A stretch of DNA of 16,547 bases from Pigoraptor vietnamica (Eukaryota; Opisthokonta; Filasterea). Below are positions 1 to 8,568 of this stretch, piece by piece (positions within the stretch are counted from its first letter, which is position 1; each line of letters starts with the position of its first letter). The stretch covers positions 1 through 16,547 of the forward strand of contig CALSCQ010000852.1 of assembly GCA_943704525.1 (NCBI GenBank), in the 5' to 3' direction. Position numbers and translations under genes: made by a program. The notes under the pieces are model-generated. The model was not told the DNA's origin. It searched no databases and saw nothing but the letters and a program-made list of their open reading frames with translations.

Positions 1-25
1 GGGGGGGGGGGGGGGGGGGGGGGGG
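1..25. other. Poly-G run at the window edge, possible sequencing artefact
   Basis: Twenty-five consecutive G residues start the window, followed by AGGGCC. The ERGIC2 frame loses family similarity just before it. A run of this kind at a contig end is typical of dark-cycle G calls or a collapsed homopolymer, though a real G tract cannot be excluded. Confidence 0.6.
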
Positions 26-1164
26 AGGGCCTTTAAGCGGGCACGTGCCTGGCATGCCCTGCTTGTTCTTCTTTGGGTCCACAGACTTGGCGTGTTCCGT
101 AACAGAGTACTGGTAGGTGGAGAACACGGAGCCGTCGGAGGCGACATACTCGGTAGGGACGATTTTGATGAAATACTGGTACATCATTTGGCCTGCAGGT
201 GCGCTGTTAGTACCACTGCAGACCTCTTGCATCCGCATAAGGGCGCCACACACGCAAACACACACACACACGTTTCAACAAACACACACACATAGTTACA
301 CACATACACACACATACACACACACAAACACACAGTCACACACTATACACACATACACACACAAACACACACGTACAGGCAAACACACACACACACACGC
401 AGGTACATGTACACAGTCACCGCAGTCACAGGCTCACATACCCTCGTCCGCAATCTTTTCATCCGCATCGAGCGGGTTAATCATTCCAGGAAACTCCATT
501 CCGAACGAAAAGTGGTCGATGCGGTGTGTGAAGTTGTACTCTGCGAGACAGCAGGGAAAAGGCGTGTGTTAGAAACAAGCGAAATTGTGCGTACGTGTGT
601 GTGAGTGCGTGCGGCTGTGTGAGTGTGTGAGTGTGTGAGTGTGTGAGTGTGTGAGTGTGTGAGTGTGTGAGAACGTGCGTATGTGTCTGTGTTGCACACA
701 CCGTTCGCGGGGACAGCGACAGGATTGTGCACGTGACCAAATGGGTGGGGTATCGACCGCCCGGCCGTGATGTGAAAGTTCCCCGCAACCTACGGACATA
801 GGGACAGCGTGAGAGAACTGTGTCGGCAAACACCAAGCGCACAGCGACATTGAAGAGACCTCGGTTAAATAGGCAGGGGACGAACACCCATCGACTACGG
901 AGACAAGATAGAGAAAAACAACGACATTGGCGCGTGTGCACGCACCTTGTTGATCTTGAGCGACCCGTGGAGCCTGCAGCCGATCGGTGGCAGAGCGTCC
1001 TCGACGTCACGTGACGGCATTTGCTCGATGCGCGCGCGGCGAAGCATTCGACGAATGGACTGGAGCCCCTGCCCCGGATGCACGCGGTCGCGAAACTCGC
1101 TGTGTGCGAGAGAGAGGCGGGTTAGGTCCACGTTATGCCCGGGGACGAGTGCCATGCATGCATG

Positions 1165-1197
<33 letters not shown>

Positions 1198-1328
1198 ACA
1201 CAGACACGCACAGACACACACAGACACAGACACAAACACACAGACACAGACACACACACAGACACGCACACACGCGCACACACACACACACACGCACACA
1301 CATACACACACACACACACACACACGCA

Positions 1329-1367
<39 letters not shown>

Positions 1368-2124
1368 ACAGACAGGACACAAACACACACAGACACACAC
1401 ACATGCAACAGACGCACCGCATCCACGCCAGCTGCTTCTCGGTAAGCTCGTAGTGCGCCGCATCAAGCTTCAGCTCGTCCTTGTCGAGCGGCACCGCGAG
1501 CGAGGCCACGTCGAGAACGTCCGCACCAATGTGTTCGCACTTCATCGGCACCGTAATGTCGACGTTGAGCGACATTTGCTCGTCGATTTTCGGGTCCACA
1601 AAGTACTCGAAGACCGTCTCGTGCGGCTTGAAGGAGACAATCTCGGCAAAAACGAGCACGGCGATGAGAAAGAAGCTCAGCAGGGTCGCTGCGAGTGCGT
1701 GGGCGCACGTGAGCACGCATAACATACACCTGTGTCAAGCCACGCACGCATGCACAACGTATACTTGTCGTATGGAGATTCGTTCACCAACATATACACG
1801 CGAGTTGTGCAGAGGCACACGCGCACGAGCATGTGTGCGCGACGTGAGTTGAAATAGGGGTGTTGACGTAGGCATTACGACAATCACGACACTCGCCGCG
1901 CAACACACAGAGCAGTGGGCATAATGCGCTTCGATACCAGGAAGACATGAGGCATGCACACGCGTGGAGCGCCGTCTGACGTCCAACAGCCCACCAGTCC
2001 CTCCCGTGGACGACGTCTGCACGCATTCCGGCTGCACCTTCGGAAAAAAGTCGAGCTGCTTCACATGCGACGACAGACGGCGCGCACCCAGTCGCCGCAC
2101 TAGCGTCGATGCGGGCTCCTCCAT
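1..2124 (-). CDS. ERGIC2: ERGIC2/Erv41-like ER-Golgi cargo receptor, 3' end missing
   Basis: Exons on the minus strand: 2124-1995, 1688-1418, 1099-946, 789-702, 540-442, and 192 to about 49. Joined, they give about 295 aa in one frame; the human protein has about 377, so the C-terminal end and second membrane segment are outside. Family role: the Erv41-Erv46 (ERGIC2-ERGIC3) complex cycles between ER and Golgi in COPI/COPII vesicles and retrieves cargo. Seen: an N-terminal cytosolic part with the FPKV and SSTGGT motifs, a membrane segment at residues about 45-61, then a luminal domain with [52 protein letters not shown] and the [10 protein letters not shown] block. These follow the order of human ERGIC2. 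The start at 2124 has a good context (ACCATGG). The reading becomes unreliable below about position 48, next to a poly-G run; a GC donor at 48 is likely. Introns are TG-rich on the sense strand except intron 4. Confidence 0.92.
246..400. repeat. (CA)n-rich microsatellite in ERGIC2 intron 5
   Basis: An impure CA tract with AAACAC, ACACAT and ACACGC interruptions. On the gene's sense strand it reads as TG/TGTT. It fills most of the 193-441 intron. Open reading frames across it, rich in Thr-His or Val-Cys, are by-products of the repeat. Confidence 0.9.
597..670. repeat. GTGTGTGA octamer tandem array in ERGIC2 intron 4
   Basis: About seven nearly perfect 8-bp units (GAGTGTGT) lie at 617-670 after a degenerate start. 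On the sense strand of the gene the array reads ACACACTC, so it is CA-rich, the reverse of the TG bias seen in the other introns. Confidence 0.9.
1164..1400. repeat. Long (CA)n/(CACAGA)n microsatellite in ERGIC2 intron 2
   Basis: About 235 bp of CA repeat with CAGACA and CACGCA variants, nearly filling the 1100-1417 intron. It reads (TG)n on the sense strand. Long predicted ORFs in all frames here are low-complexity shadows. Confidence 0.92.
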
Positions 2125-2993
2125 GGTGTGTGTGAGGGCGTGCGCACGCGTGTGCGCTTTTGTGTGTGGTGCGTGCGCGGTCTGTTTGGCTGGTTGAGCA
2201 CACGTGTGAAAATGAGTGTGAGAGGGCGTGCGTTGCGATCTTGTTGTCGTACGTGCGCACGAACGTAGCGCCCGCGCCCTGTGACTGAGATAAAGACGCA
2301 GGGCCGCGGAGGGAGTGGGGCGTATGCCGCAGCGAGCGTGCGTGTGGGTAACTTGGCGATTATTGTGCACTGCACAGGCACAGCTGATCACGGCCACTCA
2401 CGTGACAACCGTCACGGCACACGCCAACCGACCCCCCCAGTTGCGCATTCCGCTCAAGGGGTCGGTACCCTAACCCTAACCTCAAGGCCTTTGACGGCCG
2501 CTCGCGCCACGGCAACGTAAGTAAGACATGCGTTTACATTCGCACAACACGCAGTGTCAGTGTGGGAAAGCCCAATATTCTCATTGTCACTGTTTTTCCG
2601 CCGCCCCGCGTGACGGAACAGAAAAAATTGAAAAGCGCATCAGTGCGTCTTCATTGCGCTTCATTTCCGTAAAAGTGAAAGTGTAGCCAAGCGTTATTGA
2701 CAGGAGTGACAGCCCCAGTCACGCAAGCCATAGCCGTCGACGGTCACCCCGGCACATGCACCGTAGCACTACCATCGTGGCCTCTCCAGTGCCGCCGAGC
2801 ATCGCGACTGATAGGCAGCGACCAACCGATGTAAAGCTCCGTCCTGTTAGTCTGCACGGCCTGCTTCGAGTGACCCGGACAGAAACGTCCAATTCGGCCA
2901 GCAGCGTGCTTGCCAACTCGAACCCGTTCGCACCCGGGACGTGCACAGCGTGCGACTGAGTGAAGAAGAAGGGGTAGCGTAACACGGCCGCCG
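2125..2993. other. Intergenic region with no recognised gene
   Basis: This 869-bp stretch lies between the 5' end of the ERGIC2-like gene and the 3' end of the ankyrin gene, both on the minus strand. It should hold the ERGIC2 promoter and the ankyrin 3' UTR, but I see no clear TATA box or AATAAA on that strand. It contains a short telomere-like CCCTAA tract (2468-2481), a donor-like GTAAGTAAG near 2518 and a hairpin followed by a T run (2552-2597). The short ORFs here resemble no protein I recognise and are not called. Confidence 0.6.
2468..2481. repeat. Interstitial telomere-like (CCCTAA)2 motif
   Basis: The 14-bp tract is CCCTAACCCTAACC. It matches the TTAGGG-type telomere unit and also the telobox used as a promoter element in some eukaryotes. 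Two units are too few to show telomere origin, and chance is possible. It lies about 345 bp upstream of the ERGIC2-like start codon. Confidence 0.45.
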
Positions 2994-3950
2994 TCACGCG
3001 GGAGGCCGGCGAGCGGACGACGCCACGAGCGCCTCGTACTCGGCGACGACGCGCCGCATGCCGATGGGATGGTGGGGGTTCATGAGAACGTAGGCCACGA
3101 CAATCTCCCGCAGCACACACATTCCGCGGTGCGCCTTTGCAGCGTACGTGAACGGGAACGCCACGCGGCGCAGCTCCGGGTGCCGCTCAATCAGACAGCG
3201 CACGGCCGCACGGCAGTCGATGCGACGGGCCAGCTGATATGCCGTCAGTGCGTAGGGGCGCGTGTCGACGGCGCCGTGCACCACGAGCATGCACACGGCC
3301 TCCGCGTTGTCTTCCTCGATGGCCAGCTTGAGCACGCGGTCGCCGTCCACACGGGGATCGACCCGCGCATCTGCGAGCAGCGCCGAGAGACAGCCGAGGC
3401 TCCTGGACAGCACCGCAAAGTGAAGTGCGCGCGTGGCGCACGCAGAGGGGTCGACGCGCGGGTGGCGAAGGAGGGACTGCAGGAGCTCGGAGCGGTCGGC
3501 ATCACATGCGTCGATCAGGCAGTCGTAGTTGCGCGCAGAGGGATCCACGCGGCTGTCCGCAAGCAGCGAATCGATGCAGGCGACGTGGCAACGCGAACAC
3601 GCAACGCGGATGCAGTAGTTGTCGTCGGCGGTGGGGTCTGCGCGCCCGTCCCTCAGAAGCGCCATGACACACCGGTACTGCCCGCACTCGCTGGCCACTC
3701 GCAGCGCCTCACTGTCGTTGGCCGAGGGGTCAATGTCGCGACAGGCGAGAAGGACGTCGAGCACATCGTCCATGTCGCCGCGACAGGAGGCCACGAGGCC
3801 CGCGTGGCAGACGTCGTTGTGCGCGCGCACCCACGTCGAGGACGACACGCGCTTGCGAACGTACTGCGCATCTCCCGTCGCACACGCGCGAACAAAGTCG
3901 TCGCTGCCGGAAGCGGAGAGGGGCCGTGGTTTAGTCACAGTGGCGCCCAT
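2994..3950 (-). CDS. Ankyrin-like repeat protein, probable N-myristoylation
   Basis: A single uninterrupted 318-aa frame. It starts MGATVTKP: Gly2, Thr6 and Lys7 fit the N-myristoyltransferase consensus, which suggests membrane attachment (inference). Residues about 60-260 hold divergent ankyrin-type repeats of about 31 residues, each marked by a (R)VDPSA-like turn: D74-P75, D105-P106, D136-P137, D167-P168 and D198-P199, separated by helix pairs such as LLADSRVDPSA. The C-terminal 55 residues (after HPEL) form a separate helical tail with no family I recognise. Ankyrin repeats bind proteins; no enzymatic domain is present, so the partner is unknown. It is the only intronless gene here and is divergent from the aminopeptidase gene. 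A 296-aa antisense ORF covers almost the same span and is taken as a shadow because only the minus frame shows ordered repeats. Confidence 0.82.
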   Translation of the reverse strand: MGATVTKPRPLSASGSDDFVRACATGDAQYVRKRVSSSTWVRAHNDVCHAGLVASCRGDMDDVLDVLLACRDIDPSANDSEALRVASECGQYRCVMALLRDGRADPTADDNYCIRVACSRCHVACIDSLLADSRVDPSARNYDCLIDACDADRSELLQSLLRHPRVDPSACATRALHFAVLSRSLGCLSALLADARVDPRVDGDRVLKLAIEEDNAEAVCMLVVHGAVDTRPYALTAYQLARRIDCRAAVRCLIERHPELRRVAFPFTYAAKAHRGMCVLREIVVAYVLMNPHHPIGMRRVVAEYEALVASSARRPPA

Positions 3951-4038
3951 GCCGTCTAGCGGCGAGCATGAAGCTCGGCAGTTGGCATCGAGCCGAGAGT
4001 GTGCGGGAACTTGACCTCCCTGCCTGAAAATTCCTGCA

Positions 4039-4046
4039 TGACGTCA
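4039..4046. promoter_or_regulatory. TGACGTCA, CRE/bZIP-type palindrome
   Basis: A perfect 8-bp CRE sits in the shared promoter, 276 bp upstream of the aminopeptidase ATG and 89 bp from the ankyrin ATG. bZIP factors of the CREB/ATF type bind this site in many eukaryotes; its use here is inference. The same octamer also occurs by chance in an intron (near 7968) and an exon (near 15146). Confidence 0.45.
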
Positions 4047-4238
4047 CTGATCCATGCGAGCTCTCGCAAGAAATTGTTGGGAAACATGGGAGCGACAATA
4101 CACAAATTTGGGCATAATGCAAGCCAATTATGCAATTATGGGCGAATGTTACCCACACACTCAGCTGACCGTCGAGACGGCAGTACGGCAGTGGCGAATG
4201 TTCCGGTCTCGACGACGTTCTCGCGTGATGCAGTGACA

Positions 4239-4244
4239 TATAAA
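4239..4244 (+). promoter_or_regulatory. TATA box of the M1 aminopeptidase gene
   Basis: The sequence TATAAAG begins 76 bp upstream of the ATG at 4315. With a usual TATA-to-start distance of about 30 bp, the 5' leader would be about 45 nt. Confidence 0.6.
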
Positions 4245-4314
4245 GACCCCTCTGCAGACACACTCGCACACGCACTTGTCGCTGTGCACGGGCTTCTGTC
4301 ACTGTTGTGCAGCC

Positions 4315-7300
4315 ATGGCCACGCGCGACCTCCTGCCGACGCACGTCAAGCCGCGCCATTATGCGCTCACTCTCACGCCCGATTTGAACGCGTTCACGTT
4401 CGAGGGGCACGAGGAGGTCAGGTGCGCAGTGAGAAGAGAGTGGCAGTGTCACGCTGCAGTGGCGTTACAATTGGATGATCGCAGGCAGATGTGCCGTACG
4501 CATTAATCTTTGAAAGAACGATTTAGATTGGCGCACACGGTTTCGTGTCGCACTCACTCCGTTTCTGCTGCACACCGCGCTGCGCAGGCTCGATGTGATC
4601 AGCGCGACGAACACGCTTGTGTTCCATGCAAAGGAAATCACGGTGCGCGCTGTGAGCGTGCGCCTCCCGAGCGGCGCCGTCGAGAGGGCATCGTCCGTGT
4701 CGCTGGACACGGCCAAGGACCGCGTGACGGTTGTGCTGCCGTCGGCGCTCGAGGCGAGCCACCAGGTCACGCTGGTCGTTGACTTTGACGGCAGCCTGAA
4801 CGACAAGATGGCCGGTTTCTACCGCAGCGGCTACGTGCTCAACGGGGAGCGCCGGCACATGGCCGTCACGCAGTTTGAGGCGACGGACGCGCGGCGCGCC
4901 TTTCCGTGCTGGGATGAGCCGCTGCTGAAGGCCACCTTTGACGTCACGCTTGTTGTGCCGAGCGACCGCACGGCGCTGTCTAACATGCCCGTGCTGGAGG
5001 AGCGCGACCTCGGCAACGGAAAGAAGCGGGTGCGTGCGTGTGTGCGTGTGTATGCAGCTTGTGTGTGTGATATATGTGTGTGTAGTTTTGTGTGTGTGTG
5101 GCGTTCGTTTTTGCAGCGTGTCTGGACATTGTGTGCGTGCGAATGCAGCGTGTCGTTGCGTCTGTGCGTGCAAAGGTCCTCATGCACTCCGCGCGATGCA
5201 GGTCACCTACGACACCACCCCCATCATGTCCACCTACCTTCTTGCCTTCGCCGTCGGTGACTTTGACCACGTCGAGACGCGCACACGCGAGGGCGTTGTT
5301 GTGCGCGTGTACACGCCCGTCGGACAGCGGGATGAGGGCCTCTTCGCACTCGACGTCGCCGCGCGCACGCTCTCGTACTTCACGGAATATTTCGCCATTG
5401 CGTATCCCATCAGCAAGATTGATCTTGTCGCCGTCCCGGACTTTGCTGCGGGCGCCATGGAGAACTGGGGTGCGTGCGTGCGCGCGTGCGGTGCTCGTGT
5501 GTGTGTGTGTGTGCGCTGGGTGAAGTTGTACAGTCTAAATTCATTTTGTGCGTGTGTGGGTCGGTGCGTGAGCTTTCGTGATTGTGGCCCGTGTGTTTCA
5601 GATGCTGAGGCTGGGTGGACTTACGGGCATGTCCACCGCAGGCCTCGTGACGTTCCGCACGGCGCTTCTCCTCTACAACGAGAAGACGACGCCCATTGAG
5701 ATCAAGCAGCGCATCGCCTACATTGTCGGACACGAGCTCGCCCACCAGTGGTGGGTGCATTGCCGGCGGAAGAGCACCGTTGTCGCCGTCTGCATGTGTG
5801 TGTGTGTGTGTGTTGTGTGTGTGCGCGCGTGTGTTGTGTGTGTGTGCGCGCCTGTGTTGTGTGTGTGTGTGTGTGTGTGCGCGCGCGCGCGCGTTTGTGT
5901 GTGTATGTGCGTGCGTGTGTTTCACTGACATTGGATAAGCGACGAGTGCGATGCTGTCACATTGCTGACCCTGTCCGTTTTCGCGCAGGTTCGGCAACCT
6001 CTGCACGATGGAGTGGTGAGTGATGAATAGCAAGCAGGGTTGGGCTCCTAAAAAATGTTGCACGGTGTCAGTGGCAACGGCCCGTTCCTCACGTGACACC
6101 AATCGCCTTTTATTAACCGACCCCTCTTCCCTCTTTCAATCATGGCCCGTGTGCAGGTGGACCCACTTGTGGTGAGTGTACCTCGTTTGTGCGCAATCGT
6201 ATGGGCAACTGATGGCGGAGTCTAACGCACGCTGTCATCCGCCTCTCTTCCAGGCTCAACGAAGGCTTTGCCACCTGGGTCGGGTGCGTGTCCCTTTTCT
6301 TGCTTTTCTTCGTTTCACAGCCTGTTACAATGCTATCTCTTTAGCACCGCCCCGGATGTCTCATGCGTAACAATGCAGCTGGCTGGCCGTCGACCGCCTG
6401 TTCCCAGAGTGGCGCGTGTGGGAGCAGTTCATTGTCAACGAATTCCAGCGCGGCATGACGCTCGATTCGCTGCTCTCGTCGCACCCCGTCGAAGTCGAAA
6501 TTCCATCGAGCACGCAGGTCGACGAAATCTTCGTGGGTACTTGCTGCGAATGGTGGCCGTGTGTGCGTCCGGTCATGTGCGCGCGTACGTGTGTGCGTGT
6601 CCCACTTAATCTTGGTACTTGCTGTGAATGGTGGCCGTGTGTGTGTCCGGTCATTTGTGTATGTGCGCGCTCGCGCGTGTATACGCGTGTCAGCTGGAAT
6701 GCCGCCTTCGCGTCCCAACGCCCACGCTGTTGCGCAGGATGCGATTTCGTACGCAAAGGGCGCTGCTGTGATTCGCATGCTTGTCGCTTACCTCGAGGAG
6801 GACGTCTTCCGCCGCGGAATTGAGCTCTACATCCAGCGCCACAAGGCACGTGACACAATCCCTTGTTCGTGAACAGCCCAAGCCAATCCGTTCGTCAGTG
6901 GAGTCGATGCGCAGACATCTGTGATCGAAGCTGATTGTGTTTGTAATCCTTTCGCCTCGTTTCCCCCTTTGCGCCACAGTATGCCAACGCCGCGACGGGC
7001 GACCTGTGGGCCGCGCTCTCCGACATCTCCGGACGCGACGTCCGTGCGCTCATGCAGGCGTGGACCCTCCAGACCGGCTACCCCGTTGTCACCGTCTCTA
7101 TTGACGCCGCCGGCAATCTCAAGGCCTCGCAGGCGCGCTACCTGGGCAGCGGTGCGCAGGACGCCGCGCGCGACGAGAGCCTCTGGATTGTCCCCCTCCA
7201 GCTGTCGTCGGATGCGTTTTCCGGTGTTCGCGACGAGGTTCTCTCCGGCCGCTCGGGCACGTTTTCCGTCGGAAAGGCTGGGTGGGTCAAGGTCAACACG

Positions 7301-8410
7301 GGACAGACGGGATTTTATCGTGTGCGCTACGAGGGTGACATGCTCGCGCGCCTCGCGGCCGTGTTGCCGACGCTGCCGGCGTCCGATCGCGTAGGCCTTG
7401 TCAACGACGCGTTCTCGCTCGCGTGCGCCGGGTATGCGCCCACGACGGGTGCGCTGACGCTCCTCTCGCACCTCGGTGCCGAGTCCGAGTACGTTGTGTG
7501 GGCGGACGTCGCGTCGAACCTCAAGGCGCTGCTTGCCGTGTGGCACCGGCAGCCGGACGACGTCGTCCAGCGGCTGCGGGCCTTTTGCCGAGGCGTGTTC
7601 TCGCCGATCGCAGAGTCGCTCGGATGGGACGTCCCTGCGACCGAATCGCACCTTCGCAAGCTGCTTCGCCCGATCGCGCTCAGCTACGCCGGCCGTCTGG
7701 GCCATCCCGGCGTCCTCGCAGAGGGACGCGCGCGCTTTGAGCGCTTTGCGAAGGGCGACGCAAGCGCGCTCCACGCCGACGTCCGCGCGCCCGCGATTGC
7801 GATGGTTCTTGCGCACGGCGGGCGCGCCGAGTTTGAGACTGCCGTAGGACTCTATAAGGCCGCAGAGTCGCAGGATCTGCGGGTGCGTGTCCGCTCGTTT
7901 CACACTTTAGCAATGCACCTGGGTTCGTGTGTGCATGTGAGTTACTGTTATATTTTGCACCGTCGCCTGACGTCAGCCTCTGTCGCACAGATCACCATTC
8001 TGTCGGCGCTCGGCGCGAGCGGCAACCCTGCGCTCGTGGGCGAGGCCCTCTCCTTCGCGTTTGGCGAGCACGTGCGCGACCAGGACTCCTTCCACGTCGT
8101 CGCCTCGGCCGCCTCGAACGCCTTTGGCCGCCGCGTCACGTGGCACTACATCCGGGACAACTGGACCGCGATCCACGCGCGCTATCCGCACGGGGCGATG
8201 CTTCTGGGTCGTATTGTCTCGGTGGGCGCAGAGTTCCTCTCGACCGCCGAAGAGGCGGACGACGTCGAGCGCTTCTTCCGTGAGAAGAACGTCACTTCGA
8301 TCGCGCGCTCGGTGGACCAGACTGTGGAGAAGATCCGCTCCAATGCAAAGTGGGTGGAGAGGGACGCGGCGGTCGTTGCCGCATGGCTGCGCGACAACGT
8401 CCAGGTTTGA
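4315..8410 (+). CDS. NPEPPS: M1 zinc aminopeptidase, puromycin-sensitive type
   Basis: Exons: 4315-4421, 4588-5029, 5202-5469, 5642-5750, 5989-6015, 6157-6171, 6254-6283, 6379-6532, 6738-6845, 6980-7882, 7991-8410, giving 860 aa, normal for the puromycin-sensitive (PSA) group. It removes N-terminal amino acids from peptides in the cytosol; no signal peptide or anchor is seen. Motifs: GAMEN at residues 267-271 (exopeptidase substrate site), HELAH at 303-307, and the third zinc ligand Glu326 exactly 18 residues on, in LNEGFATW. Tyr389 in SYAKGA is the expected transition-state tyrosine. The C-terminal part from about residue 520 is the helical ERAP1-C-type domain. The start has a GCCATGG context behind a TATA box. 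Odd features: exons 5-7 are 27, 15 and 30 nt, and intron 9 seems to begin with GC. Other M1 subgroups are possible, but length and lack of a membrane anchor favour PSA. Exact orthology is an inference. Confidence 0.95.
5030..5102 (+). repeat. TG-rich tract at the start of aminopeptidase intron 2
   Basis: An impure GTGCGTGTGTGTG-type tract begins directly at the 5' splice site and offers many alternative GT dinucleotides. Frame and family alignment fix the donor after 5029. Confidence 0.75.
5793..5930 (+). repeat. TG/CG alternating repeat in aminopeptidase intron 4
   Basis: The tract is made of (TG)n with TTG interruptions and a pure alternating purine-pyrimidine run at 5858-5894 that includes a long (GC)n core. 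Such DNA is prone to the Z form. It lies inside the 5751-5988 intron and reads as UG in the transcript. Confidence 0.85.
6157..6171 (+). other. 15-nt microexon (exon 6) of the M1 aminopeptidase
   Basis: The exon encodes the end of one Trp codon, then Trp-Thr-His-Leu and the first two bases of the next Trp codon. Flanks are GTGCAG before and GTGAGT after. Without it the spacing between HELAH and the third zinc ligand would be 13 rather than 18 residues, so it is required for a working enzyme. Confidence 0.9.
6536..6657 (+). repeat. 78-bp period duplication in aminopeptidase intron 8
   Basis: Bases 6536-6579 recur at 6614-6657 with 3 mismatches in 44. Just before both copies stands a similar AATCTT stretch, which in the first copy belongs to the end of exon 8. 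The duplication therefore appears to have copied the exon-intron junction. Confidence 0.85.
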
Positions 8411-8568
8411 GGCGGGAAGGCAGCGCGATGCCGTGATGCGGACACGCGGTTTAGTGCAATTCTGAGGAATGCTATTGTGCGTGGTTGCGCGCACATGCGC
8501 CGCTCGCAATAAACTGATTTGAGGGGAAGGCGCACTTGTTACGCGCTGTGATATTAGATACGTACGAC
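8411..8568. other. Convergent 3' region between aminopeptidase and zinc-finger gene
   Basis: Only 158 bp separate the two stop codons, so both 3' UTRs lie here and may overlap. A plus-strand AATAAA is present; I see no AATAAA for the minus-strand gene. Confidence 0.7.
8508..8513 (+). terminator. AATAAA polyadenylation signal of the aminopeptidase gene
   Basis: The canonical hexamer lies 98 nt after the TGA at 8408-8410. Cleavage would be expected about 10-30 nt further on, which is still short of the stop of the convergent gene at 8569. Confidence 0.7.

Larger units (their letters stand above)
3951..4314. promoter_or_regulatory. Divergent promoter region, ankyrin gene and aminopeptidase
   Basis: These 364 bp separate two oppositely directed start codons. 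The middle (about 4030-4140) is clearly more AT-rich than the coding DNA around it. It contains a palindromic TGACGTCA, a CCAAT (4124-4128) and a TATAAA near the aminopeptidase. No convincing ORF is present. Confidence 0.7.

Noticed and set aside
597-670. Possible CRISPR-like or satellite array
   Set aside because: The units are 8 bp with no spacers and lie within an intron of a eukaryotic gene; it is a simple microsatellite.
117-1722. Several ORFs rich in Thr-His or Val-Cys repeats
   Set aside because: They are translations of CA/TG microsatellites inside ERGIC2 introns, open in several frames at once.
2281-2520. Possible first exon of a plus-strand gene ending at GTAAGTAAG
   Set aside because: The donor-like match is good, but the 79-aa frame has no similarity I recognise, and no downstream acceptor and exon could be found before the ankyrin gene.
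2719-3120. A 133-aa minus-strand ORF partly beyond the ankyrin stop
   Set aside because: It overlaps the ankyrin 3' end in another frame and is Arg-rich with no recognisable motif.
3069-3959. A 296-aa plus-strand ORF antisense to the ankyrin gene
   Set aside because: It mirrors the minus-strand frame almost end to end and shows no repeat or family pattern. GC-rich codon use on one strand commonly leaves the opposite strand open.
5602-5641. Alternative acceptor (TTTCAG at 5601) for aminopeptidase exon 4
   Set aside because: It would add 40 nt, break the frame, and insert sequence absent from the family between GAMENWG and LVTFR.
6827-7903. A 358-aa minus-strand ORF antisense to the aminopeptidase
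   Set aside because: It lies opposite the largest M1 exon, whose plus-strand frame matches the family throughout.
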